Shown here piece by piece: positions 9,813 to 19,380 of a DNA stretch of 20,894 nt (the first letter of the stretch is position 1; each line of letters opens with the position of its first letter). The DNA is from Gnetum montanum (taxonomy: Eukaryota > Streptophyta > Gnetopsida > Gnetales > Gnetaceae). Location: assembly GCA_015680685.1 (NCBI GenBank), contig MNCI01018254.1, positions 41,147 to 62,040 of the forward strand, given 5' to 3'. A model generated the notes under the pieces. That model ran no database searches, had not been told where the DNA came from, and saw nothing but the letters and a program-made list of their open reading frames with translations. A program made the translations under genes and the position numbers.

Positions 9813-11189
9813 CATCTAATGAGGGTACTAAGCATGAGAAACAAAGCTTTGTGATTGGTTGGAAGGTTTCAGGTTAGGTTCATATTTTTGGGGTAAGTGA
9901 GAAATCAATTTTAGGCACTAAAAGTGTGAGAAGATGGGGTTGCTGATGTTAAAAGCTTTAGAAGGTGTAAGAAAAAGGGCATGAAATCAATGTTGTGGAA
10001 TAGATCAATTACATGATAAGGAAAATGATGAAATTTAATAGTTAAGTGCTTGGAAAGTGAAGAATGATGTGGTTGTGTCAAACAAGTACAAGTCACAAAA
10101 ATTACACAAGTGGATTCTCCCCAAGCAGCCTCTAGCCTATGATGCCCTTATAGAACCACACTTAAAAATGTTCATAGCACTAAAGGGGTTGAATGTAACA
10201 CATACTTGTGTAACAAAACACACATGTGAAAACCACTAGTTGGAGATAATAACTCTATGCTACACAAAACCATAAGTTAGAATCATATGGATAGTGGGAT
10301 GAGATGGACTATAGAAAGGACTACCAAAATTGGGACATGAGGTATCTCACCTATGGCATAATGAATCCTTGTGTGTTATTAATGGTTAAATAATCATGAG
10401 CCCTTCTTTTCAATATTCAAACCAAGTCCAAGCCACATTTCAATGACATCGCATTGTTTCATCACTTCGGCTGACAACTATAAGACTATCATAGTTGCAA
10501 AGAATAACATCACTTGGCATTTTGTCCAAGGGAGGAGCTTATTTATGGCACACATTTCTTTTTGAGGTTCTAAGAAGCTACCAACCTTCAAGCAAGGGTA
10601 CATGTCTTTCCAATGGGACCCATAGAAATTATTTAGTGTCTTTTTATGATACTCTTACTCTCATTGTTCATTAGATCTACAAGGATATAATTACAAGTAA
10701 AGAAAGATGATAGGACATGCAAAAGTGGCCAAAGAGAATTCACAAATCCCCTTGATGTCACACCCTTTACATTCCCCCTTGGTTCTTCACTCTTCTACCT
10801 AGACACAATGATTGTGAATTTATTTTTAGGTTGGATGATAAAAAGAATATCATTGACTAGGGTAAGAACCTCTTATTAATGGAATGAGTGGATGGATGAC
10901 ATGATCTCATTGTCCAAATAATTAGTCCCNGAGAACCTCTTATTAATGGAATGAGTGGATGGATGGCATGATCTCATTGTCCAAATAATTAGTCCCTTAT
11001 GACTCAATAACATAGAGAAAACCTCATCTCAATGGGCTACATAATTTTTTTATTCACAACTGAGATTTCATGACAATGAAAATGAAAAAAATAAATAGAA
11101 AGATTGGAAGGAATAGGAAAAATTATATCAAAAAGTAAGAAAATGAAAAAAAATTGTAAAACAAAAAGATGAAAAACACTTATGAATCC
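9813..11189. other. Internal non-coding-like region of the minus-strand element
   Basis: About 1.4 kb in the place where pol would normally follow gag. On neither strand did I find RT (YxDD), RNase H or integrase motifs. A 61-codon minus-strand open run (9911-10096) and a 60-codon plus-strand run (10057-10239) are unremarkable. It includes a 65-bp duplication around an N at 10930. Confidence 0.4.
10865..10996. repeat. 65-bp direct duplication separated by an N
   Basis: 10865-10929 and 10932-10996 are identical except for one A/G difference, with N at 10930 between them. This pattern is typical of two overlapping contig ends that were joined without merging; treat as a probable assembly artefact. 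Confidence 0.85.
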
Positions 11190-13702
11190 TAAAGATTAGA
11201 ATGGGGAGTGACCCCCACAACTAAACATTTGGCCATGACAAGGATTAATAAGTGGATAGATAGGATCCATGCATGTATAAAACATTGGCAACCATTCATT
11301 TCCAAGCCATTGGATGTCTATTGGTGTTGCAGTGGCTGGGTAGACAAATTTTTGGTCACACACTTGATTGTTAAATGTATGGTGGATCAGGGTATGAGAT
11401 GTGTTAACATTACGAATGTCTTTCCCACAATTACATCCTTGATCATGATATGGTATGCATGGATTTGTTTATCTCCCCATGCATGTAGATTCATTTCTTG
11501 GGTTTGGAATTGAAGTAATAATGGATGGTGGCCCTTGTGTGGTATCAGAGGATGGTGGTGGTGAAAAGGGAGGCATTGCACCAAATTGGCATAATGGTGG
11601 TTTAGATGATGTGGTCGGTCCATGAGTGTTTTAATTTCACTTGTAGCATTTCCTAAAGAAGGGACATTTTCAAGTTTGTGATGGGGACCCACTGGTATCA
11701 ACATGTCTATGCACATTTGCAACACAAGTAACATTCGTTTGTTGATGTTGTGGTGTTAAACCTTCCTGTGTCATTGGCGGTGATGTGTGATGAGGTGGAA
11801 TATGAGAATATTGAGGGTAGGATAGATGGTAAAAGGCATAAGGTGGTGATCCTTCAATAGATTTCATGGGTTGATGGTACTCTAGAGAGTGATAGTGATG
11901 ATTTGAAGTAGAGGACATAGAACTAGTTGGAGAAATAGGATATTGAACATAATATCCCTGTAATTTCGGCTAGTAGGAAGGATAAGGCTAGTTTGGTGAT
12001 GGCCTCCCCCATGACTATGGTTGTTTCCACTATGGTTGATGATAGTGTTGAGGTAGGTAATAAGTCCTCCTAGGATAGTACAATTGGCTGTGAGAGTATC
12101 TATAATTACCTTGTGAAAGAAGAAATCTCCTGGGCATGCATGTGCTTTTGTACAAACTTTGGATTTAACGCACCTACCCAATACTCATGTAGATGTAACA
12201 AAACTAGGTAATGGCCCTTCTGATGGTCATATATGAAAATTTCACATCCATTATCTTCATCTGTGGTTAAGTCTATAGCCTTACTTTCTTCAGTCATTTT
12301 TCTTGTTTGCCGAAAAGTGTTGATGGCTATTTCTTAGTTTTGTATCATTTGTTTCTTATGATTGCCTAATTTACATTACATGATCTTCTTCTTGATCATC
12401 TAAATAAGAGTTGTAACATTTTCATATATCCATTCTGACATCCTATTAAACTTTTCTTCAATTTCATCAATAGGCTTTTGTACTGACAAGGTTCATTGCA
12501 GTATCACCTTATTGAGAGAGCAGTCTCTTTATCCTTATCATAGATATAGACCTCCTTTATTTGAAGATTTGGATCCCAATGATGGTTCTCAACATTCTCC
12601 CATTTACATAGCTCTACTTCTTCTTTTTCCACATGCTCGACTAACTCTTAGATCTAATGGGTTTGTAGGTCATATAATTGACCTAGGGCATACATCCCAA
12701 GGGTCTCCCTATGAAGCCCATCCATGATGTGGAAAAGTTACCTTTCCTTAAGAAACCATGGCCCAGGCATCTATTTAGTAGAGAATAATATCTACCTAAG
12801 GCCATGTGGAAGGGTTCATGTTGTTCCTGTCTCCATCCTTGGATCTGTCTCCTCAAGTTGGATACCCTCTTATAGGTCTGGTATTTCTTGTTGAAGAGTT
12901 CCAACATTATGGACCATCATTGAATTGAATTTGGTTTCAAAAAACTATACCACACTTCAGCTATATTAATCAGTGTCCTAAGAAAGAGCTTAAGCTTTTT
13001 CCATCCACTTTCAATGTTTTATGAGACACAAGCATCATGGAAGGCTTGTAAATGATGTTATGGATCTGAATTATAGCCTCCTGCAAACTTAGGAATATTA
13101 TTCATATCAAAACTAGGTAGGCAACTTTCTTTGTGATTCCTACAAGAGATCTTAACTACCTTTGTGATTTGCATTATGCTCTTAGTGGCCAACAAGGGTT
13201 CATCTTCATCAAATAGGTTATGATGAAAATTTTGATTCAGTTGATTTTGACAATTTTTCCTAATGTTCATGTTAATGTCTTTAATTTCTCCTATGGTTCA
13301 ATTTTTATTTTCATTTTTATTTCGACGCCAATGATGAGCTTGGTCTCTATATCTACATTCATCTTTTTTAGAACTAAATGTTGAAGAGGAAGAGGAAGAT
13401 GAGGAACTAGAAGGATTGCCATGGCTTCTATAGTGTTCCCTAGGGTCCCTTGATTTATCCTTTCTAGATTTCGAGAAGGCCCTAGGTTTTGAGGCCTCCC
13501 CTAGTCCAGAAGTTACTTCATCTCCTCTAGGATTGTTTGTCTTAGGTGAATATAGTCTTCAAGTTTTATTAGGGTGGTCATGAACATATTAAACCCTTTC
13601 ATAAGTTTGGTCACTTCAACTTTCTTCTTCATATATCTCATTAGTTCTCCAATCAATGTTTTCGATATATAGTGCATTATCATTTCCTTGTGAAAAAGAC
13701 AT
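11190..13702 (-). pseudogene. Decayed gag of the minus-strand retrotransposon
   Basis: The ATG at 13702 (MSFSQGNDNALYIENIDW) lies about 100 bp after the PBS. One or two frameshifts near 13530-13650 follow. From ~13560 to 12683 a single frame runs through a Ser-rich stretch and then the capsid-like core of the retrotransposon gag family. It shows IPKFAGGYNSDP, HHLQAFHDACVS, KLKLFLRTLINIAEVWY and LGRYYSLLNRC, in the usual order and spacing, interrupted by a few stops. Beyond 12683 the frame is worn but has a helical stretch (EIEEKFNRMSEWIYENV). After a further frame change comes a tail very rich in Tyr, Pro, His and Gln (12110-11690). All four stops in 12040-11940 are TAG. The C-terminal limit is uncertain; a Cys pair (GCNCGK, near 11430) may be the remnant of a zinc knuckle. 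Confidence 0.75.
13271..13560 (-). other. Ser/Arg/Lys-rich linker of gag
   Basis: In the gag frame this stretch encodes a basic segment (ASKPRAFSKSRKDKSRDPRE) followed by nine consecutive Ser. It looks disordered and could bind RNA. It is part of the decayed gag and not a separate gene. Confidence 0.5.
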
Positions 13703-13805
13703 TGTTGTTGGCTTATGATGTGTGTGATTTAATATTTTCTAAAATACATATTTTTAACTCTTTTACAATGATCATGTATGATATAACTAATCTAGATAAC
13801 TAACA

Positions 13806-13826
13806 CCATCCCCTGCAATGGCGTCA
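13806..13826 (-). promoter_or_regulatory. Primer binding site resembling tRNA-Asp 3' end
   Basis: The minus strand reads TGACGCCATTGCAGGGGATGG, one base inside the 5' LTR. Plant gypsy elements primed by tRNA-Asp carry TGGCGCCGTTGCCGGGGA; the match here is 15 of 18, with differences at G/A and C/A positions. This fixes the minus-strand orientation. Confidence 0.8.
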
Positions 13827-13827
13827 A

Positions 13828-14709
13828 TGGTGAGCAACGAGGTACCCCTATGCCCAACCATATGAATCACAAGTGTTCATGCATAATCTGGTCAAATTTT
13901 ATGGATGGGACTAGTTGTGCATCTAAATCATTATGCTCTAATCATAGTTCACTACCTTCCCACATGGACTAGTGGTAGATTTGTCATGTATGGTTTAGTC
14001 CAAAGTGAGGCATATGATGATGTCATCTAACCCTATGCTACTCCTAATAATGATAAAGAGATTAATTAATTAAGCTAATGAACAATGGAAAATAAAATCT
14101 AAACTAGCCTACATGCAATGAGTGTTTGTCCCCAATCATCCATAGATACCTTGCAATTCATATAACTACTACTAGGATTGCCAAGCATATGTCACTGGGC
14201 TTGCCAAATAATACACTACCAGGTTACCAAGTAATTACACTTAAGCACTCATGATTAAGGTGTAGTCATTCTACTTAATGATGGAAGTAGTAAATACCAA
14301 TAAATGGAAAAATTAACTAAAGAAAATAGTAAATAATTAAATAATTAAATGAACAATAATCTAAGTGAATGCTACAATGATGGAGGTAATCTCGATCTTT
14401 ATTTATGGTCATGTAACATGTCTAAGTATGTCACACTTGAATAAGAATGTCATACAATCACAAACATCACATTGCGGGCATGCACTAGAAATAACAAAAC
14501 TTAAATTTAGAATTCTAAGAAAGACTATCAAAAATTTAACAAAAACTCTCCCCCCAACCGTGCATCCAAGTGTTGTACTTATAGGTTGGTATGGAGGAGA
14601 TAATATCATATATCCGACATTGCTTCTTGGGCTCTAATATTGGGTATTCGATATGAAGGCTTTGATATCAGATATCCAATATTAGAGTAGACCAAATCAT
14701 GACTCATCA
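13828..14709 (-). repeat. 5' LTR (right) of the minus-strand element
   Basis: Starts TGGTGAGC on the plus strand and ends ACTCATCA, followed by TTGAT. It pairs with 5430-6269. It is 42 bp longer because it keeps a GATATC-rich segment (~14632-14690) lost from the left copy. Confidence 0.9.
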
Positions 14710-14943
14710 TTGATCATTTTTATCCTTACTCCTTATACTTTCCCTTATTTGACCTTTATGTAACCTTTGTTTGCCTCTATTGAGCTTTTCCAAACTGGCC
14801 TTATCTCATTGATGACCTTGGATGGCCTTNATTTGGAAAAGCGCAATAGAGGCAAACAAAGGTTACATAAAGGTCAAATAAGGGAAAGATTAAGGAGTAA
14901 GGATAAAAATGATCAATGATGAGTCATGATTTGGTCTAATCTA
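14683..14943. repeat. 113-bp inverted duplication bounded by two Ns
   Basis: 14831-14943 lies between Ns at 14830 and 14944. It is the reverse complement of 14683-14795 with 5 mismatches in 113. The copied stretch crosses the LTR/flank boundary, including TTGAT. Most likely it is a misplaced, reversed small contig from this same locus or its allele. A real inverted duplication cannot be excluded. Confidence 0.8.
14710..14714. repeat. Target-site duplication, right
   Basis: TTGAT directly after the right LTR, identical to 5425-5429. Confidence 0.85.
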
Positions 14944-15039
14944 NCATCAAAGTATGAGTACCTAGGAGCAAAGTAATTTGCCTTACCTCATAGTGATATT
15001 AAATAGTGTATTAATCTTGATTGCCTAGATCTTGAGCTT

Positions 15040-16135
15040 GAGAGTCTAGTAGACCACATAACCTCAATAGAAAAACCTCTAGAATGGCCTAAAAACCTAT
15101 TAAAAACCCTTGACTTAAAAGTAGGACATATCCGAAGACCCTCTATTTGAGGTTCCTATTACAACACACAGTGATGAGGAGAAAACCCTTAAAATAAATT
15201 ACTCACTAGAGCCTCAAGGTGCCCAAGACATCACCAAAGTATTACAAGATAACATTAAAGCATTTTCCTAGTCATATGAAGATATTCCAGGCCTAGATCC
15301 ATGTCTAGTTTAGCACAACATCATACTAGATCCTAGCATTAGGCTAGTTAAGCAAAAAGTGCACAAGATTAGACCTGATTTTCCTTGGCAATTTGCGATG
15401 AAATCTCAAAGCTCTACCAAGTAGGTTTCATTAGGGTTATTGATTACACATAATGGGTATCTAACATAGTGATAATCCCTAAGAAAAATGGGAGTATTTA
15501 TATTTGAATTGATTTTCGAGACCTAAATAAAGTAACTATCAAAGATGACTTTCCTTTGCCTAGTATTGATCAACTTATCGATACTACAGATGAACATGCC
15601 TTGATATCCTTTATGGATGGATTCTTAGGATCTAACCAAATTAGGATCTACATAGAGCACTAGCCTAGCATGACCTCAATGATCCCATGGGGTACTTTGT
15701 TTATACCATGATGCCCTTTGGCCTTAAAAACACTGGAGCGACATACTAGAGATCCATGACCTATATCTTCAGTGATTACATGTTAGGTTTGCTTAATGAT
15801 TATGTAGAAGGCATAGCTATCAAGTCTAAGATAGCCAATGACCATGCTAATGACCCAGATCTTGTGCTCAAACGATGCCTCAAATATGAGCTTAGGCTCA
15901 ATCCTAAGAAGTATGTCTTTGGTGTTAAGACTGGTAAGATGCTTGGCTTTATAGTCTCTAAAGTAGGGATATGCATAGATCCTAATAAGGTAAACGTCAT
16001 ATCCAAATTGGTAATACCTACCAACCTTAAGGAGCTTTGAGGATTACAAGGTAGATTACAATTTATTCATAGTTTTATCACTAGGTGTATGAATAAGTTA
16101 TAGCCCATGCAATACTTTCTTAAGAAATGAATTTA
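15040..16135 (+). pseudogene. Decayed gypsy reverse transcriptase
   Basis: A linker region leads into the RT: SYEDIPGLDP (about 15272), then IPKKNGS, ICIDFRDLNKVTIKDDFPLP (15505-15565), ISFMDGF with the first catalytic Asp, then after a frameshift MMPFGLKNTGATY. The active-site box reads YVEG at 15801-15812 in place of YVDD, so both catalytic aspartates of that motif are gone. The thumb and connection follow (LNPKKYVFGVKTGKMLGFIV). TAG stops at 15269, 15311, 15661, 15747 and 16101 fall at positions that are Trp or Gln in relatives. No activity is possible. Confidence 0.88.
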
Positions 16136-16139
16136 CTAT

Positions 16140-16630
16140 GAGTAGATGGCTCAATGCCAAGAGGCCTTTGAAAACCTTAAGAAAGAGTTGACACAACTAC
16201 TGACAGTCTATCCTCCACAAGAGGGTAAATCATTCTACATTTATCTCACCATCTCTAATACATCCATTACCTCTCTACTCTATCAAAAATGTGAGACTTT
16301 GCAGAAATGATTGTATACTACCTTAGCCATGCATTAGTATCCCATGAGATCCAATACACTAAAATGGAGAAGTATTGTCTAGCACTAGTCTTCTCTTTGA
16401 AGAAATGGAGATACTACCTCTTCATAAGCCAAGTCAACGTAATTTGTAAGGATAACATACTCAAAGACATAATGACCAGCATCTACAAAAGTAGTTGTAT
16501 AGCTCGATTTAAAGCCATAACCATAGAATTTGACCTCCATTACATATCTCAATCCTTAACAAAAGGTCAAGCTATAGTCGTGCAACTCATAGTTTCACCT
16601 ATTGATGACCAAGTAGCCATAGACCTTGAG
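16140..16630 (+). pseudogene. Decayed Ty3-type RNase H
   Basis: Begins with the connection motif QEAFENLKKEL and continues through YYLSHALVSHEIQYTKMEKY and CLALVFSLKKWRYYL to FDLHYISQSLTKGQA. This is the normal order of the RNase H domain that follows gypsy RT. The part before 16307 contains stops (TAG at 16143 at a usual Trp); the part after is open for 199 codons and runs into the next domain. Confidence 0.8.
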
Positions 16631-16906
16631 TTCCCTAATGAACACATTAACATAGTTAGCCAAGTGCCCAAGGGTTATGAGGCAGTCATGAACTTTGATG
16701 GATCTTTAACTGCCCATGGGGCTAGTACTGCTACTATCATAGCATTTCCATCTAGTGAAATCCAAACCTTTGCCTATCGTTTTGGGTTCCCATGTACCAA
16801 CAACACAACAAAATATGAGGGTTTGATTAGAGGAATAATGGTAGCTCATGACCTAGGAATTAGATGCCTAGCCATCAAAGACAATTCACAACTAATGGTT
16901 AACTAG
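16631..16906 (+). pseudogene. Archaeal-type second RNase H (aRH), Tat lineage marker
   Basis: This is the C-terminal part of the open frame 16307-16906. It keeps the acidic residues of the active site: Asp in NFDGS (16697), Glu in TKYEGL (16817) and Asp in IKDNSQL (16880). The motif FPCTNNTTKYEGLIRG is typical of plant aRH. The frame ends at TAG 16904-16906, where relatives have Gln (VNQV), and coding resemblance continues beyond it (VYACKAKHLQPYY). It is the best-preserved domain of the element. Confidence 0.85.
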
Positions 16907-17330
16907 GTAACCAAAGTCTATGCATGCAAAGCTAAGCATTTACAACCTTACTACGACCTAGGAAAGAAATTATTACAACAATTCATAGAATTGATATCCA
17001 ACACATACCTTGAAATAAAAACACCATAGCTAATGCAATTGCAACATTAGCCCTTAGTGTGATGCTAGATGTGTTTAGCAAGTTGCCCACCTTAACTGTG
17101 GATTGTGCTACTTCCATCACACATAACACTAAGGATACCTTTATGGACATCATTCATACTACTCCTCCCAAGGAGTGGTATGACCATATCAAATTTTACC
17201 TTATGCATCGTGAATCCTCACAAGGCCTGACTACTTCTCAAAAGGACATCATACACAAGTGATTGAAGTAGTATGTCATTGTAGGTGATAACACATTATG
17301 TTGATGATCCTATGATGGCATACTCCTAAA
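16907..17330 (+). pseudogene. Pol linker between aRH and integrase
   Basis: Coding resemblance continues in worn form: a helical stretch, then IATLAL (17035), an open run at 17059-17262 ending near PPKEWYDHIKFYL, and YDGILLNCLGK (from about 17308). This is the spacer usually found before the integrase zinc finger in Tat elements. Confidence 0.6.
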
Positions 17331-18105
17331 CTGCTTAGGTAAAACTAAAGCTAGAACAATTCTAGAGGAGGTTCATGAGGGAGTTTGTAGAGGACACATA
17401 GGACTAAGATTAGATGGTTAGGCTACTATTGGCCCCATATGAAAACTGACTGCCTGCAAAAGGTTAAGCAATGTGACACATGCCAATGATGTAGCAACTT
17501 AATACATGTAGCACTGATTGAGTTACATACAACCTAGATAAAATGGTCATTTCAATGATGGGGGTTGGATATCATTAGACCTATAACGCCTAAGTCTACC
17601 ACAAGGCATAGCTATCATCACTACCACTAAATACTTTATCAAATGGGTTGAGGCTATTTCCCTAAGGAAGACCACATCTGAACAAGTTTTCAAATTTATC
17701 CTAGACAACATTGTAACTTGTATTAGCATACCCATGATCATAGTTATGAACAATGAACCTCAATTCAGTTACCAAGTAACCAAGGATTTCTATCACAACC
17801 TTGGCATTAAGCATTATTTCTTGTCACCTTACTACCCTCAAACTAATGGGCAAGTAGATGCAAGCAACAAGGCCATCATCAACTTGCTTAAGAAGATACT
17901 CAACAATAGCAAGCAAAAGTGGCATAAGCAACTTGTCCATGCACTATGGGCATATAGAACAACCTATTTCACAACAACTAGCATGATCCCTTATGGCCTT
18001 ATTTATGGTTCTAAAGTTGTTTTACATCTTGAATTGCAGGTGCCATCACTCCAAGTAGCCTCGATTGACTTCATCAATGATGAGCAAAGCAAGGAGTTGT
18101 AGACA
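17331..18105 (+). pseudogene. Decayed gypsy integrase
   Basis: The zinc-binding domain is still readable: EVHEGVCRGHIG, then, after a frame change, GYYWPHMKTDCLQKVKQCDTC, giving the HHCC ligands. In the core the first Asp is present (GLDII, 17578-17580). The second is Asn in the motif VMNNEPQF (17749-17751) where relatives have Asp. The catalytic Glu is Asp in NGQVDASNK (17857-17859). One frameshift lies near 17620; 17734-18102 is open for 122 codons and includes YPQTNGQ and LWAYRTT. Two of three catalytic residues are changed, so it is inactive. Confidence 0.88.
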
Positions 18106-18442
18106 ATAGCACTAGATTCAGTGGAGGAATGACATATGCAAGCACTCGCTCACATTGAGAACTATCATGAAAGGCAGAAGTGACAACATCACCATAACTT
18201 AACCATGCACAAGATCAAATAGGGGACCTAGTCCTTAAGGCTATCATGAGAATGCATACAAATTATTAGCCAACTAGAAAAAGCCCTTTCTTATCACTAG
18301 AGCTTATGGACATGGAGCATTCAGGATAGCCAACATGAATGTAAATGAGCTGGACAATCTAGTCAATCATTCCTATCTAAAGTCATACTACATGTACCCG
18401 ACATCGTTAACAAGCGAGCCTAGATTCAATTATTCACTACAA
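18106..18442 (+). pseudogene. Integrase C-terminal region and end of pol
   Basis: The frame continues with stops through ALAHIENYHERQK and a GAFRIANMNVNELDNLVNHS-type segment ending in SYLKSYYMYP (about 18375-18400). This resembles the C-terminal end of gypsy polyproteins. No chromodomain is seen, as expected for Tat. Confidence 0.6.
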
Positions 18443-18529
18443 CCTTAAATTGGCAACATTGCCTGCCAAGGCCTTAAACTAGTACCATGGCCTACCTTAG
18501 CCTTAAACTAGCAACATTGGTGACCTAGA
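18443..18529 (+). repeat. Three exact-length 29-bp tandem units after pol
   Basis: Units at 18443, 18472 and 18501 begin CCTTAAA and share CTAGYAMCATKG. They lie between the end of pol and the polypurine tract, in the 3' untranslated region. Confidence 0.85.
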
Positions 18530-18561
18530 GAGCTTGATTCTTATGTATCTTGTATGCATTG

Positions 18562-18690
18562 TAGCATTATAATATGCAATGGTATTTTGTATTCTTTGTC
18601 AATGCCTTTTGGGTCAATCCTCTAGGCACCAACAAAGAGGGGCCATTGNTGACAAAGAATACAAAATACCATTGCATATTATAATGCTAC
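18562..18690. repeat. 41-bp perfect inverted repeat around the LTR start, bounded by Ns
   Basis: 18650-18690 is the exact reverse complement of 18562-18602. The right arm sits alone between Ns at 18649 and 18691. It is either a reversed short contig placed by the assembler or a real stem-loop spanning the start of the LTR. Confidence 0.85.
18631..18642 (+). promoter_or_regulatory. Polypurine tract
   Basis: AACAAAGAGGGG a few bases before the TG(N)TGAC that begins the 3' LTR. Its position after pol and before the LTR, and its purine content, fit the plus-strand primer of gypsy elements. Confidence 0.65.
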
Positions 18691-18968
18691 NTAACCAACA
18701 ATGGACAATTTCACATACTTTATACATTTGGGACTAAAAAATGCCTCATAAGTGGTCAAAGCCTCATTCTCAAAGTAAAAAAGATTACCTAGTGTCTATA
18801 TTTTGGCTTGGGGGGTCAAAATGCCTTTTGGAATGCCAAAATGAGCAATTTTATGGGTTTTATGAGGGGCATGCATTTTTCTACTTTGGAAACATCTACA
18901 AGAAGGTAGATCTCACCTACCCCTAGCATGAAAGGTTAGGGGGTTTGGANTGGAGACAAAATAAATAA

Positions 18969-19230
18969 TTTGGAAAATTTTCCCTATCTTGGAAAACTTT
19001 CCCCCTGATCCTAAAAAGTTTCCCACTAATGTGAAAGTTTCCCCCTAGCGTAGAAACTTTCTCCCCCAACTTGGAAACTTTCCCATCCCCTACCTGGAAA
19101 GTTTTTCCCCTAGCTTGGAAACTTTTTCTCCCTACCTGAAAAGTTTTTTGCCTTCCTATAAAGTTTCTACCTTGCCTGGAAACTTTCCCCCTAGCTTGAA
19201 AACTTACCCACCAGCCTAGAAAGATTTCAC
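18969..19230. repeat. Minisatellite of about 13 degenerate 20-22-bp units with GGAAANTTTCC core
   Basis: Approximate unit CTTGGAAACTTTCCCCCTAG. Each unit carries a near-palindromic GGAAA-N-TTTCC. The array gives a long minus-strand open frame (18923-19270) of repeated Lys/Phe/Gln/Gly codons, which is a by-product of the repeat and not a gene. Confidence 0.85.
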
Positions 19231-19380
19231 AAAGTGTGGAAAATTCAATCCCCTGGCGTGGAAGCCACAAGGACTAAAATTCATCAATTCATGCACTTCA
19301 ACATTGACCAGCCACTTTGACAAGCTTGGTGGAGAGCTTAGCATGAAAGATTCATCTTCAGCATGGAAGGTGTGCCCTAG

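Larger units (their letters stand above)
5430..14709 (-). mobile_element. Complete LTR retrotransposon, minus strand, gypsy-type gag but no recognisable pol
   Basis: The 9.28-kb element is bounded by LTRs at 5430-6269 and 13828-14709 and by identical TTGAT duplications. Reading the minus strand from the right: 5' LTR, a tRNA-Asp-like PBS (13826-13806), decayed gag (from 13702), about 1.7 kb without a recognised domain, a decayed ~900-codon ORF with a coiled-coil end (9169 to ~6577), then the 3' LTR. I found no protease, RT, RNase H or integrase signature inside, so the element is probably non-autonomous. By eye the LTRs differ at about 14% of the first 290 aligned positions, chiefly transitions, so the insertion is old. 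No convincing polypurine tract was seen next to the left LTR. Confidence 0.85.

Noticed and set aside
11208-11513. 101-codon plus-strand open run rich in Cys and Trp
   Set aside because: Antisense to the gag tail, with no independent support.
18562-18690. 41-bp inverted repeat as a miRNA precursor or the ends of a DNA transposon
   Set aside because: The arm is bounded by Ns, there is no target duplication, and it overlaps the polypurine tract and LTR start. Artefact is likelier.
18923-19270. 115-codon minus-strand open frame with repeated Lys/Phe/Gln/Gly
   Set aside because: It is produced by the minisatellite, spans an N, and has no other coding evidence.
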